NCBI RefSeq assembly: GCF_052118845.1
Contig: NZ_JBQKGJ010000009.1
Coordinates: 39,003-103,002, forward strand
Direction of reading: 5' to 3'
Source: Bilifractor sp002394235
Lineage (GTDB): Bacteria > Bacillota > Clostridia > Lachnospirales > Lachnospiraceae
Length of the DNA: 64,000 nt
Shown here: piece by piece, positions 45,383 to 54,274 of the stretch
Position numbering within the stretch: the stretch's first letter is position 1
Layout: each line of letters begins with the position of its first letter
Translations under genes and position numbers: made by a program
The notes under the pieces: generated by a model
Told to the model about the DNA's origin: nothing
The model's database searches: none
Seen by the model: only the letters and a program-made list of their open reading frames with translations

Positions 45383-45526
45383 TCACCAGTGCAGATAATC
45401 GATCGCAGCCTTCTCTGCCACGATTTCCCTATAGAAACACGCATATATGCAATCGTATAACCGATTCTCCCCGTCACGCTTCATAATCAGATGACCATTT
45501 TCACGGTCTATGGTGTTGACATTTTT
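45383..45526 (-). pseudogene. fossil of a second araD/FGGY-kinase pair fused by deletion
   Basis: The open frame 45383-45637 (84 codons) is not a real gene. Its residues 39-53 (NVNTIDRENGHLIMK) match araD NVSAIDRESGLFVIK, and its end (REIVAEKAAIDYLHW) matches the FGGY kinase end (AGIAVEKAAIDHLSW); the DNA is alike too (ACGGTCTATGGTGTTGACATTT against ACGGTCAATCGCGCTGACATTT). The order is the same as in the intact operon, so a duplicated araD-kinase segment lost about 2 kb between these points. Confidence 0.8.
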
Positions 45527-45565
45527 CTCCGGATTCCGTTTGAATCTTTGTTTTTTCAAACAGAC

Positions 45566-45606
45566 AAAGCGCTTTTCAATTATACAACAGACTCGTGAAT
45601 TTTTCA
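45566..45606 (-). promoter_or_regulatory. promoter-like element with a cre-like palindrome ahead of the fossil and GGDEF gene
   Basis: Reverse strand: weak -35 TGAAAA (45606-45601), 16-base spacer, -10 TATAAT (45584-45579), followed by AAAGCGCTTT (45575-45566), the core of a CcpA cre site. Position just past the -10 would suit glucose repression. It would now drive the diguanylate cyclase. Consensus-based only. Confidence 0.45.
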
Positions 45607-45672
45607 GCCAAAAATATTTCAGTCCCGGAATCTTCAATAAGCCACAAATGATAAAGCCCTAAAATCTTCAGC

Positions 45673-45770
45673 TTTCACATTTTACACACCGCAGCGCACA
45701 TAGAGACAGTGGAGGAAAGCGGGATGGATGCACTGGCTTGCTTTTCACATTTTACACACCGCAGCGCACA
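45673..45770. repeat. 28-bp direct repeat spaced 70 bp
   Basis: TTTCACATTTTACACACCGC plus AGCGCACA occurs at 45673-45700 and 45743-45770, the second copy abutting repeat copy D. Confidence 0.85.
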
Positions 45771-45771
45771 C

Positions 45772-45869
45772 AACGAGATAAAACACGCTGCGCGAGTTTT
45801 ATCTCGCTATCGCGACGCTCGCCGCACACGAATACTTCGCATTCGGCTGCGGCTCACTGTTCGCGTAAA
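45772..45869 (+). repeat. 98-bp palindromic repeat, copy D
   Basis: Same element as copy C. Its far end TTTACGCG (reverse strand) merges with the T tract of the adjoining terminator. Confidence 0.92.
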
Positions 45870-45911
45870 AAACAGGGGTTGTCGCATAATCTTGCAACAA
45901 CCCCCGTTTTT
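45870..45911. terminator. terminator hairpin between pflB and repeat copy D
   Basis: GGGGTTGT...ACAACCCC with GTTTTT on one side and AAAAAA on the other, so it works in both directions. It is 236 bp past the pflB stop. Confidence 0.8.
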
Positions 45912-46009
45912 ACGATTTTGAAAATGTAATGGATCAACATTACCAGTCAGGGAAGAACCTGAGGATGTCTTTGTATTTGAAAATAACTCTTTATATCTCT
46001 GTTCTTTAA

Positions 46010-46107
46010 CGAAATATATATATTTCTGTCAAAATGACCTGCATTCTAAGATATATATTTCTGTCAAATGACCTGCATTCTAAGATATATATTTCTGTCG
46101 AAATGGC
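46010..46107. repeat. 34-35 bp tandem repeat, about 2.7 copies, behind pflB
   Basis: TTTCTGTC at 46023, 46058 and 46092 within the unit AGATATATATTTCTGTCAAA, TGACCTGCATTCTA. It lies between the pflB stop (46147) and the terminator. The gap 45377-46146 holds only the fossil, its promoter, repeats and this array. Confidence 0.85.
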
Positions 46108-46146
46108 TGGAATGCATTCCTTTGATTGAAAAATTTATTTCCGATT

Positions 46147-48411
46147 TTACATTTTCTCGTGAATGCATCTGGAGATGACATCCAGCTGCTGTTCTCTCGT
46201 AAGGTCGATGAACTTTACCGCATAACCGCTGACACGGATTGTGAAGTTTGCGTATTCCGGCTTCTCCGGATGCTCCATCGCGTCCTTAAGCTTCTCCAGA
46301 CCAAAGACATTGACATTGAGATGATGCGCGCCCTGATCGAAGTATCCGTCAAGTACCCGGACCAGATTCTCTTTTCTTGAATTATCATCATGGCCGAGTG
46401 CTCCTGGATTGATAGTCTGCGTATTTGAAATGCCGTCAAGGGCATACTCATACGGAAGCTTTGCCACAGAATTCAGAGACGCCAGAAGACCGCTCTGTTC
46501 CGCTCCATAGGCCGGATTTGCTCCGGGAGCAAACGGCTTGTAAGCTTCTCTTCCATCCGGAAGTGCTCCGGTTGCCTTTCCGTATACCACATTGGATGTG
46601 ATGGTGAGGATCGAAGTAGTCGGCTCAGAATTCCGGTAGGTGTGATGCTTTCTGATCTTCTTCATAAAGGTCTTGAGCAGCCATACGGCGATATCGTCGG
46701 CTCTGCTGTCATCATTTCCGTAGCGCGGGAAATCTCCTTCGATCTCATAATCGATCACAAGTCCGGACTCGTCGCGGACGGTTTTTACCTTTGCGTATTT
46801 GATCGCGCTCAGGGAATCGACGACATGTGAGAATCCTGCGATTCCGGTCGCAAAGGTTCTGCGGACATCAGTATCGATCAATGCCATCTCTGCCGATTCA
46901 TAATAATATTTATCATGCATATACTGAATCAGATTCAGGATATTCACATAAAGATCTGCAAGCCAGTCCATCATGATATCGAATTTGTGAAGAACCTCGT
47001 CGTAGTCGAGATATTCAGAGGTGATCGGCGCGTACTCCGGCCCTACCTGCATGTGATTTCCCTGCTTGTCCAGGAATTTTTCATCCTTTCCTCCATTGAT
47101 TGCGTACAGGAGGCACTTCGCGAGGTTTGCTCTCGCGCCGAAGAACTGCATTTCCTTTCCGGTCTGTGTCGCGCTGACGCAGCAGCAGATGCTGTAGTCG
47201 TCTCCCCAGACCGGTTTCATCACATCATCGTTCTCGTACTGAATGGATGAAGTCCGGATTGAAATGGAAGCCGCGTATTTCTTGAAGCTCTCCGGAAGTG
47301 CGGAGCTGTAAAGCACCGTCAGATTCGGCTCCGGAGACGGTCCCATGTTCTCCAGGGTGTGAAGGAAACGATAGTCATTTTTTGTGACCATGGAACGGCC
47401 GTCCATGCCGATTCCCGCGACCTCAAGTGTTGCCCAGACGGGATCCCCGGAAAACAGCTCATTGTAGCTTGGAATACGCGCAAATTTTACCATGCGGAAC
47501 TTCATGGTCAGATGATCGATCAGCTCCTGCGCCTCTTTCTCCGTGAGAGTTCCCTCTTTCAGATCACGCTCAATGTAGATGTCCAGGAAGGTTGAGATTC
47601 TTCCGACAGACATTGCCGCTCCGTTCTGCGTCTTGATTGCGGCAAGGTAACCGAAATACAGCCACTGAACCGCCTCCTTCGCATTCTTTGCCGGTGCGGA
47701 AATATCGTATCCATATGCCTCCGCCATCTTTTTCATGCCCTTGAGCGCACGGATCTGCTCACTGATTTCCTCTCTCAGACGGATGACATCATCGGTCATC
47801 GTTCCGTCTCCGCAGTTCGCGAAATCTTCCTGTTTCTTCGCGATCAGATGATCGATTCCGTAGAGAGCAACTCTCCGGTAATCACCGACGATTCGGCCTC
47901 TGCCGTATGTGTCCGGAAGACCCGTTACAATATGGGAATGTCTTGCCTTCCGCATCTCAGGAGTATAAGCGTCAAAAACGGCCTGGTTATGGGTCTTGTG
48001 ATATTCTGTAAAGATCTTATGGAACTTGTCATTGATATGATATCCGTACGTCTCGGCAGCCTCTTCAGCCATCTTGATTCCGCCGTAAGGCATAAACGCT
48101 CTCTTCAGCGGTTTGTCTGTCTGAAGTCCGACGATTTTCTCAAGATCCTTTGTGGATTCATCGATGTATCCTGCGCCGTAAGCGGTCAGTCCGGAAACGA
48201 CCTCTGTTTCACAGTCAAGCACGCCTCCCTTTGCGCGCTCCTGTTTCTGCAGCTCCTGTACCTTACCCCACAGAATATCGGTTGCCTCTGTCGGTCCTTC
48301 GAGGAAGCTCTCGTCGCCGTCATAAGGAGTGTAATTCTTCTGGATGAAATCACGGACATCGATATCGTCCGTCCATTTACTACCCTTAAAGTCTCTCCAC
48401 TCGTTTCTCAT
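46147..48411 (-). CDS. pflB: pyruvate formate-lyase (formate acetyltransferase)
   Basis: 754 residues. Glycyl-radical enzyme splitting pyruvate and CoA to acetyl-CoA and formate under anaerobic conditions. The active-site cysteines are in YSICCCVSATQTGK and the radical Gly is in TIRVSGYAVKF (Gly about 729). The N-terminal region YTPYDGDESFLEGPTEAT is also typical. Activated by PflA, encoded 84 bp upstream. Confidence 0.98.
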   Translation of the reverse strand: MRNEWRDFKGSKWTDDIDVRDFIQKNYTPYDGDESFLEGPTEATDILWGKVQELQKQERAKGGVLDCETEVVSGLTAYGAGYIDESTKDLEKIVGLQTDKPLKRAFMPYGGIKMAEEAAETYGYHINDKFHKIFTEYHKTHNQAVFDAYTPEMRKARHSHIVTGLPDTYGRGRIVGDYRRVALYGIDHLIAKKQEDFANCGDGTMTDDVIRLREEISEQIRALKGMKKMAEAYGYDISAPAKNAKEAVQWLYFGYLAAIKTQNGAAMSVGRISTFLDIYIERDLKEGTLTEKEAQELIDHLTMKFRMVKFARIPSYNELFSGDPVWATLEVAGIGMDGRSMVTKNDYRFLHTLENMGPSPEPNLTVLYSSALPESFKKYAASISIRTSSIQYENDDVMKPVWGDDYSICCCVSATQTGKEMQFFGARANLAKCLLYAINGGKDEKFLDKQGNHMQVGPEYAPITSEYLDYDEVLHKFDIMMDWLADLYVNILNLIQYMHDKYYYESAEMALIDTDVRRTFATGIAGFSHVVDSLSAIKYAKVKTVRDESGLVIDYEIEGDFPRYGNDDSRADDIAVWLLKTFMKKIRKHHTYRNSEPTTSILTITSNVVYGKATGALPDGREAYKPFAPGANPAYGAEQSGLLASLNSVAKLPYEYALDGISNTQTINPGALGHDDNSRKENLVRVLDGYFDQGAHHLNVNVFGLEKLKDAMEHPEKPEYANFTIRVSGYAVKFIDLTREQQLDVISRCIHEKM

Positions 48412-48495
48412 AGCTCTGTCTCCTTTCTTTCTTGTTGTCTGCTATCATCAGTCTTTACAACTGTTAACTGTGCTGCTGAAAATCCTTCCTGCGCC

Positions 48496-49257
48496 TTACG
48501 CGCTCTTTTCACCGGAAGTCTGCGGATGTTCACCGGCGCCGAGAATGTTTTCCGCTGCTCTCACCTGCTGCGCCGTGGGACTCTTAACCCCCTCCAACGC
48601 ATACGGAATACCGAGCAGTTTCCACTTGTAGGCGCCCATCGTGTGATACGGCAGTACCTCTACCTTCTGAACATTACTCAGTCCGTTCAGGAACTCCCGC
48701 TCCTTTTTCAGATCCTCCGTCGCGTCGGTCCAGCCGGGGACAAGTACCTGGCGGATCCACACGGGCTTCCCGATTTCATTCAGATAGCGGATCATGGACA
48801 GAATGTTCTCATTCCTGACGCCTGTCAGCTTCCGGTGTTTTTCCGGATCCATCTCCTTGATATCCACAAGAAGCAGATCTGTATATTGCATCAGATTTCT
48901 GAATTTTTCGAACCATTCTCCCTCGCTCGTGAATGGCTGTCCCGCTGTGTCAATGACCGTGTGAATTCCTTTTTCCTTTGCCTTCCGGAACAGCTCCGTG
49001 ACGAAGTCAATCTGGAGAAGAGGTTCTCCGCCGGACACCGTGATGCCGCCTTCATCACCCCAGTAAGGACGATATCTTAACGCCTGATCAATCAGCTCAT
49101 CCGCGCTTCTCAGATCATCGGACTGAAGCTTCCAGGTATCCGCGTTGTGACAGAATTTACACCGCATCGCACATCCCTGCAGAAAAATTACGAAACGGAC
49201 GCCGGGCCCGTCTACCGAGCCAAATGTCTCTATCGAATGAATTCTTCCCCTGATCAT
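48496..49257 (-). CDS. pflA: pyruvate formate-lyase activating enzyme
   Basis: About 253 residues. Radical SAM protein with CAMRCKFCHN (CxxxCxxC binding the 4Fe-4S cluster) after IHSIETFGSVDGPGVRFVIF. It generates the glycyl radical on PflB. ATG 49257 behind AAAGGAGGCAGAAC was chosen. It is upstream of pflB and 170 bp behind an Fnr-type palindrome. Confidence 0.97.
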   Translation of the reverse strand: MIRGRIHSIETFGSVDGPGVRFVIFLQGCAMRCKFCHNADTWKLQSDDLRSADELIDQALRYRPYWGDEGGITVSGGEPLLQIDFVTELFRKAKEKGIHTVIDTAGQPFTSEGEWFEKFRNLMQYTDLLLVDIKEMDPEKHRKLTGVRNENILSMIRYLNEIGKPVWIRQVLVPGWTDATEDLKKEREFLNGLSNVQKVEVLPYHTMGAYKWKLLGIPYALEGVKSPTAQQVRAAENILGAGEHPQTSGEKSA

Positions 49258-49426
49258 GTTCTGCCTCCTTTGAAAACGCAAAAGAAAAACCGCCTGTCAC
49301 AGAGGCTGTCACGAACGGCTCCGTATTCCTCCGTTCCTCAGCTTTCCGTGTCAGACGGTTCTGTGATCTGCCATCTGTCAGCTCCCTGTGACAAGCTGAT
49401 CGTAACAGAATATGGCAGACAACTCC

Positions 49427-49440
49427 TTGATTATAATCAA
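49427..49440. promoter_or_regulatory. Fnr-type binding site upstream of pflA
   Basis: TTGATTATAATCAA, an exact match to the FNR consensus TTGAT-N4-ATCAA and itself a perfect palindrome. It is 170 bp before pflA and 40 bp past the stop of the Crp/Fnr gene, so that regulator may act here to switch pflAB on in the absence of oxygen. Confidence 0.7.
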
Positions 49441-49479
49441 ATTTAAGTTATTTTTTTAACACATTTTTGGGCCTGATTT

Positions 49480-50193
49480 TCAACCTGTTTTTTCGGTATA
49501 TTCCCGCAGTTTCTTATGATCTATCACCTTCAGACACCCGCGGCCCAGCCTTTTCACCATTCCTTCCTTCTCCAGAAACGAAATGTTCCGGCTGACCGTT
49601 TCCGGCCGCAGATTGACCGAGGACGCAATGTCATCCAGCTTCAAATTGATCACATCTCCAAGGCATTTTCGCTCCCTTCGCAGCAGAAAAGCAGCTACCC
49701 TCTGACGAGGCTCACGAATGGAAAGGACGAAGATCTTATCCTCCGCGTCAGTGATATCACTGGCAAGAACCTCAATCATATTGAACGATATCTGAGGATT
49801 TTCGGTGATCATCCGCATAATGACCGATCGGGGAATCTCACAGGTCTTCACCTCTTCCAGAGCTACCACATCATAATTATACCGGTGCTCCTTCAAAAAG
49901 ATGCCGTGCCACACGCTCTGGCCGTCATGGAGAACATCCAGAATATGTTCCTCTCCCATGACATCCGTCCTCGATATTTTCACCTTTCCCCTGCGTATGA
50001 TGATGATGGAATCAATACTGTCGTTCTCGGACACGATACGCACGTCTGCAGGATAGGTATGATGGACCGAATGATTAACCAGCCTTTTCTGAATTTCCGG
50101 AGGCAGTCCCCGAAACAGCCGCACCTCGGAAATACAGAATTTGTTCCGTTCCCGAAATTCACAGTTTTCTCTGTTGCATCCCTCTTTTTCCAT
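49480..50193 (-). CDS. Crp/Fnr-family transcriptional regulator
   Basis: About 237 residues. N-terminal Cys cluster (CNRENCEFRERNKFC) as in Fe-S-sensing Fnr proteins, a cyclic-nucleotide-type beta-barrel (IIIIRRGKVKISRTDVMGEE) and a C-terminal winged HTH (LDDIASSVNLRPETVSRNIS). It probably senses oxygen or redox state and, given its neighbours, controls pflA/pflB. ATG 50193 behind AGTGGAGGAATTCT was chosen; the frame open upstream includes repeat sequence. Confidence 0.93.
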   Translation of the reverse strand: MEKEGCNRENCEFRERNKFCISEVRLFRGLPPEIQKRLVNHSVHHTYPADVRIVSENDSIDSIIIIRRGKVKISRTDVMGEEHILDVLHDGQSVWHGIFLKEHRYNYDVVALEEVKTCEIPRSVIMRMITENPQISFNMIEVLASDITDAEDKIFVLSIREPRQRVAAFLLRRERKCLGDVINLKLDDIASSVNLRPETVSRNISFLEKEGMVKRLGRGCLKVIDHKKLREYTEKTG

Positions 50194-50270
50194 AGAATTC
50201 CTCCACTGTTCCGGACAATCAATCATGCAGCGCGCCGGGCTGTCAATTATGCCTGTTCCATTGCCCGGAA

Positions 50271-50368
50271 AACGAGATAATACACGCTGCGCGAGTTTTA
50301 TCTCGCTATCGCGACGCTCGCCGCACACGAATACTTCGCATTCGGCTGCGGCTCACTGTTCGCGTAAA
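50271..50368 (+). repeat. 98-bp palindromic repeat, copy E
   Basis: Same element; AGATAATACACG here against AGATAAAACACG in others. It lies between the Fnr-like gene and the flavodoxin terminator. Confidence 0.92.
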
Positions 50369-50370
50369 TT

Positions 50371-50405
50371 ACGGACGGCGCATGAAGTCATCATGCGCCG
50401 TCTGT
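50371..50405 (-). terminator. terminator after the flavodoxin gene
   Basis: 15-bp stem ACGGACGGCGCATGA/TCATGCGCCGTCTGT with one G.T pair and a 5-base loop, 12 bp past the flavodoxin stop. On the reverse strand TAATTTACGCG follows. Confidence 0.75.
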
Positions 50406-50416
50406 TCATCGCTGCC

Positions 50417-50812
50417 TCAGACAAGAAACTGCTTTGCGAAAGTCTCCGCCTCTCTCAGCTGCTTTTCTCCGGGCTTGCCGCGGAAATAAAATGTCCGATC
50501 CTCTACGGGAATTCCCTTTGCCTCCAGTTCCTTCCGAATGAGTTCGATTGCATGCTTTGATACCCAGGAAGTGGAGAAGATAACCGCTTTCCTGACCTCT
50601 TCCTTCTTCAGGCTGCGCAGATATTCCGTCAGCTTTCTGTCAATGCCGTAGGCATAGAGTGCGCCGCCGACAAACAGGATATCCACTGTTCCTGGAAGTG
50701 CCGCATCCGGTGCGTCTGCCGAAACCGCCTCCGTCCCTGCGGCCTTTGCGATTGCCTCCGCCGCAGCCCTTGTGTTGCCCGATCTTGAATAATATCTCAC
50801 TGCAATATCCAT
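50417..50812 (-). CDS. flavodoxin-like protein
   Basis: About 131 residues. FMN-phosphate loop YYSRSGNTRAAAEAIAKA near the N-terminus, then VDILFVGGALYAYGIDRKL and AVIFSTSWVSKHAIELI. A low-potential electron carrier or NAD(P)H:quinone-type flavoprotein; nearby PflA needs reduced flavodoxin for radical generation in other bacteria, which is a plausible link. ATG 50812 behind AGGAGGTTGAGC was chosen. Confidence 0.92.
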   Translation of the reverse strand: MDIAVRYYSRSGNTRAAAEAIAKAAGTEAVSADAPDAALPGTVDILFVGGALYAYGIDRKLTEYLRSLKKEEVRKAVIFSTSWVSKHAIELIRKELEAKGIPVEDRTFYFRGKPGEKQLREAETFAKQFLV

Positions 50813-50929
50813 GCTCAACCTCCTGAATCGTAAAGTGTCAACAAATTCAGAATAGGTTCCATTTCCGCAGCTGTCAAGAAGCTCCTTAAATATCGACGGC
50901 TTCCATTTCTGCAGCGGTCAGGAAGGCCA

Positions 50930-52426
50930 TTACATATTCAGAAGATACCTTGTGATATCCACAGCCGCTTCTCCGCGCGCACGAACCGAAATCCCCTCTG
51001 CCTCCGGATCCGAGTAATGCGTCATGCTCATCACCGTTTCTCCATCATTCACGAAGATTTCCGCGCTGAACCGGTCCAGAATCATCCTCAGCTTCAGACT
51101 TCCGTCTGCCGCGGATACCTTCGCCGTTCTCGCATGAAGTACATCACGGATAACCCCGGAATGAGACCGGTCTATTGTGAGGGTCTGATCCTGCGGACGA
51201 TAAGTAACAGAGCAATAATGACTGCCGTCCTCCGCGAAACGAATTTCTACCTCCCGGCAATCCTCCTCCGGACGGATCTCAAAAATCAGGTCCGCTATTC
51301 TTCCCGAAAGCGCTGGATCTGTGAACACCCGGCTGTCGTCAACCGCGACATTTCGCCTCTCGACCTTGTCCGTCCTGTACTGTTCCAGCTCACGGACAGG
51401 TTTCTGAATCAGACGTCCGTCACAGATCGTCAGTTCTCTTGGGAGAGATACCTGGCCAAACCACTTCGCGTTGTCCACGCGATAAGGCACAGTATCCCAG
51501 CTCTGCATCCAGCCGGTGAGAATCCTCCTCCCGTCCGGTGAGAGCACCGTCTGGGTCGCGTAAAAATCGATTCCGTCATCAACCGGATGAACAAATTCCT
51601 CCCGGAAACACTCGTTCTCATCTTCCTCATCGAGATGGCCGATCATGCAGAGCACATTGTTGCCTGCATGGAATCCAAGGCTGTCCGGCTCCATATCCTG
51701 CGGGCTCATCAGAATCACGCTTTTGCCATCAAGCACAAAATAATCCGGGCATTCCCACATTCTTCCGAACCGTCCGTGATTTACTGCCAGCTTTGACAGA
51801 TAGGACCAGTGAAACGCATCCGGGCTTGTGAAGAGCAGAAGCTGCCCTGTCTCATCCTCCGCCCGGTTCGCGACTACACACCTCCAGGACCCGTCGGACT
51901 CCCGCCAGATTTTCGGATCACGAAAATCAATACGGCTTGCGCCTTCCGGCAAATCCAGCTCGGAAAGAACCGGATTGCCGGGATATTTCTGATAATCCAC
52001 GCCGTCACCGATGGCAAGATTCTGTGTCTGCACATCACAGATGGTTCCATCGAGGTGCTTCTCCCGGCGGCATCCGGTATACATCAGAAGATGCCTACCG
52101 TCCGGAAGTTCTGCAGCGCCTCCTGAAAAGCATCCCGCTTCCCGGTCCGGAAATGTGTCCGGCGCAAGCGCACAGGGTCTGTTCTCCCAGCGGATCAGAT
52201 CCTTTGTCACCGCATGTCCCCAGTGCATCGGGCCCCACTGTGTATCATAAGGATTGTACTGATAAAACATGTGGTATTCACCCTGATACCATGAAAATCC
52301 GTTCGGGTCATTCATCCACCCGACTCTTGGAGTGAGATGAAACGCCGGTCTCTCCTCCGGACGGATCTTCTTTTCATATAACTGTTCGGTAATTCTTGCC
52401 TTAAGAAGTTCGTCTGATCTGTACAT
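50930..52426 (-). CDS. glycoside hydrolase family 32 (beta-fructofuranosidase / sucrose-6-phosphate hydrolase)
   Basis: About 498 residues, no signal peptide. Nucleophile in GWMNDPNGFSWYQGEYHMFY (Asp near 40), stabilizer in FRDPKIW, acid/base in MWECPDYF. A C-terminal beta-sandwich follows. Hydrolyses sucrose, sucrose-6-phosphate or short fructans taken up by the ABC transporter encoded just upstream. ATG 52426 behind AAAGGAAG was chosen. No PTS sucrose transporter is nearby, so free sucrose or fructooligosaccharide is more likely than the phosphate. Confidence 0.95.
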   Translation of the reverse strand: MYRSDELLKARITEQLYEKKIRPEERPAFHLTPRVGWMNDPNGFSWYQGEYHMFYQYNPYDTQWGPMHWGHAVTKDLIRWENRPCALAPDTFPDREAGCFSGGAAELPDGRHLLMYTGCRREKHLDGTICDVQTQNLAIGDGVDYQKYPGNPVLSELDLPEGASRIDFRDPKIWRESDGSWRCVVANRAEDETGQLLLFTSPDAFHWSYLSKLAVNHGRFGRMWECPDYFVLDGKSVILMSPQDMEPDSLGFHAGNNVLCMIGHLDEEDENECFREEFVHPVDDGIDFYATQTVLSPDGRRILTGWMQSWDTVPYRVDNAKWFGQVSLPRELTICDGRLIQKPVRELEQYRTDKVERRNVAVDDSRVFTDPALSGRIADLIFEIRPEEDCREVEIRFAEDGSHYCSVTYRPQDQTLTIDRSHSGVIRDVLHARTAKVSAADGSLKLRMILDRFSAEIFVNDGETVMSMTHYSDPEAEGISVRARGEAAVDITRYLLNM

Positions 52427-52484
52427 CAATCTGCTTCCTTTCATACTCTGTTTCGTTTCTCCGGTGATTCCCGGATTTCATTTT

Positions 52485-52541
52485 CATGATAAGAATATGG
52501 TTTTCTGATGTTCATCACCATGATAACGATATGGTTTTCTG
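52485..52541. repeat. 34-bp repeat, 2 copies, behind the solute-binding protein gene
   Basis: CATGATAA(G/C)(A/G)ATATGGTTTTCTG at 52485 and 52519; ends 16 bp before the stop codon at 52558. Confidence 0.8.
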
Positions 52542-52557
52542 CCATTATCTGTCCTGC

Positions 52558-54231
52558 TTACTGATCCAGATCATAGCGATCCAGATATTTCTGGAAAATT
52601 CCCAGATACTGCTTTAAACCGTAGGCATCCAGCTTCTTCAGATACGAATTCCACTCGCTGTCAGTCACACCGTTCATGATCCAGTCGGATTTTCTGGCGT
52701 TGATCTCAGTGGTGATATCCGCTGTAAGATTCGAAAGCTGCTCGGTATCCTCCTGATTCATGAACAAGTTCGGGTATACGTACTTTCCGTGCATATCCGG
52801 TGTATAGATGTTCTTGATCCAGTCCAGACGGTACTGCGCGTCCGCAGGGCAGGTTACATACTTGCCATAGTAATCATTCAGCACCGCAAGCGGTCCGCCG
52901 ACACATTCTGCCTCTCTGACCTCTACCGGAGAATGATCGCCGAGATCCATGTGCTTCAGCATCGGCTGTCCGTCTGCATTCTTCGACATCTCAAAAATGT
53001 GGAACTCACCCTTCTTGCCGTAGGTTCCCCAGTTGTTCTGCGGAGACTGCATCGGCGCATACATCTGATCCAGCCAGCTGCAGACAAGAGCAGGCTTCTT
53101 CGCCAGAGCGGTAACCACACATCTTCCGCGGTCAAATCCACTTGTGTACGAGCCGTTCTGCGGCGTGATGTTTCTGGTGTCCGCGGTCAGAGCCGGCAGT
53201 GGCTCCCAGTCCTGCAGATTATCAATGTTGGCGATATCCCAGGAGAAGCATACCCCGTATCTTCCGGATTTTCCCTTGGACACATAAGTGGACCATTCCT
53301 GCGTGAAGCACTCCGGATCGATCAGGCCCTCCTTATAAAGCTTATGCAGCCATTCGATTCCCTTGCGGTAACCGGACTGCGTCGCGGAGCAGATCACCTT
53401 CTTGTCGTCCGTGACTGCAATATGGCGTCCTCTGTCTCCATCGCCGTATCCCTCTCCGAATCCGTTAATCAGAATCGCCGGATCCTGATCCCCGTCATTG
53501 ATGATGAATGACATGGGAATGATACTTCCCTTAATATTGAAATGTTCCTGAAGATCCTTGGAGTGATCATGAAACGCTTTCAGAACCTCCTCGAATTCAT
53601 CCACCGTCGTCGGCATCTTCAGTCCAAGGTAGTCCAGCCATTTCTTATTGATATAGCTCATATCACCGATGGTCTGAATGGCTTCCTTGCCCTCGCCGAG
53701 CTGCTCGATCCAGGGAAGTGCCCAGATATGACCATTCTCATCGGTACACATCGAACGGTATTCCGGATATTCGTCGAAGACCTTCTTCAGGTTCGGCATA
53801 TACTTGTCGATATAGTCCTCCAGCGGGATGATGACGCCCTGCGTTCCATAACGAAGAAGATCACTGTCTGAAAATCCCGCGGTAAAAATGAAATCCGGAA
53901 GTGTAGAATAATTGCTCATCTGAAGCGAGATCTTATCTGACCACTGATCGGATGAGATTGCCTTCCAGTTTACATGTACGTTTGTCTGTTTCTCCAGTCT
54001 CTCGAAGATCGCTCTCTTATTCGGATCCGATTCTGTGGCACTCGGATAGCTGGTCATGCCGCTGATCGTTTCCTTCTCCTTGAGCGGGAAGGTATAGGAA
54101 GCCGGCTCTTCCGCCTTATTTCTTGCCTCTTTATATCCAAAAAACAATTCACCGCAGCCGGTCAGCGATGTCGCCGCGATGGCCGCAGCAAGCGATGCGG
54201 CACATATTTTTTTCATCCACTTTTTAAACAT
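52558..54231 (-). CDS. extracellular sugar-binding lipoprotein of an LplABC-type ABC transporter
   Basis: 557 residues. Lipoprotein signal MKKICAASLAAAIAATSLTG with lipobox LTGC; large family 1 solute-binding fold (DFIFTAGFSDSDLLRYGTQG; IPLEDYIDKYMPNLKKVFDE). Long binding proteins of this type accompany LplB/LplC permeases without their own ATPase, sharing MsmK-type ATPase. AAAGGCTGAGAA precedes the start. Fructan/sucrose is the likely cargo because GH32 follows. Confidence 0.95.
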   Translation of the reverse strand: MFKKWMKKICAASLAAAIAATSLTGCGELFFGYKEARNKAEEPASYTFPLKEKETISGMTSYPSATESDPNKRAIFERLEKQTNVHVNWKAISSDQWSDKISLQMSNYSTLPDFIFTAGFSDSDLLRYGTQGVIIPLEDYIDKYMPNLKKVFDEYPEYRSMCTDENGHIWALPWIEQLGEGKEAIQTIGDMSYINKKWLDYLGLKMPTTVDEFEEVLKAFHDHSKDLQEHFNIKGSIIPMSFIINDGDQDPAILINGFGEGYGDGDRGRHIAVTDDKKVICSATQSGYRKGIEWLHKLYKEGLIDPECFTQEWSTYVSKGKSGRYGVCFSWDIANIDNLQDWEPLPALTADTRNITPQNGSYTSGFDRGRCVVTALAKKPALVCSWLDQMYAPMQSPQNNWGTYGKKGEFHIFEMSKNADGQPMLKHMDLGDHSPVEVREAECVGGPLAVLNDYYGKYVTCPADAQYRLDWIKNIYTPDMHGKYVYPNLFMNQEDTEQLSNLTADITTEINARKSDWIMNGVTDSEWNSYLKKLDAYGLKQYLGIFQKYLDRYDLDQ

Positions 54232-54274
54232 TTCTCAGCCTTTCCGCAGATTCTGCTGTAACCCTATCTCAATA

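Noticed and set aside
45383..45637. 84-codon frame as a real gene
   Set aside because: It is a composite of araD and kinase fragments and has no ribosome site.
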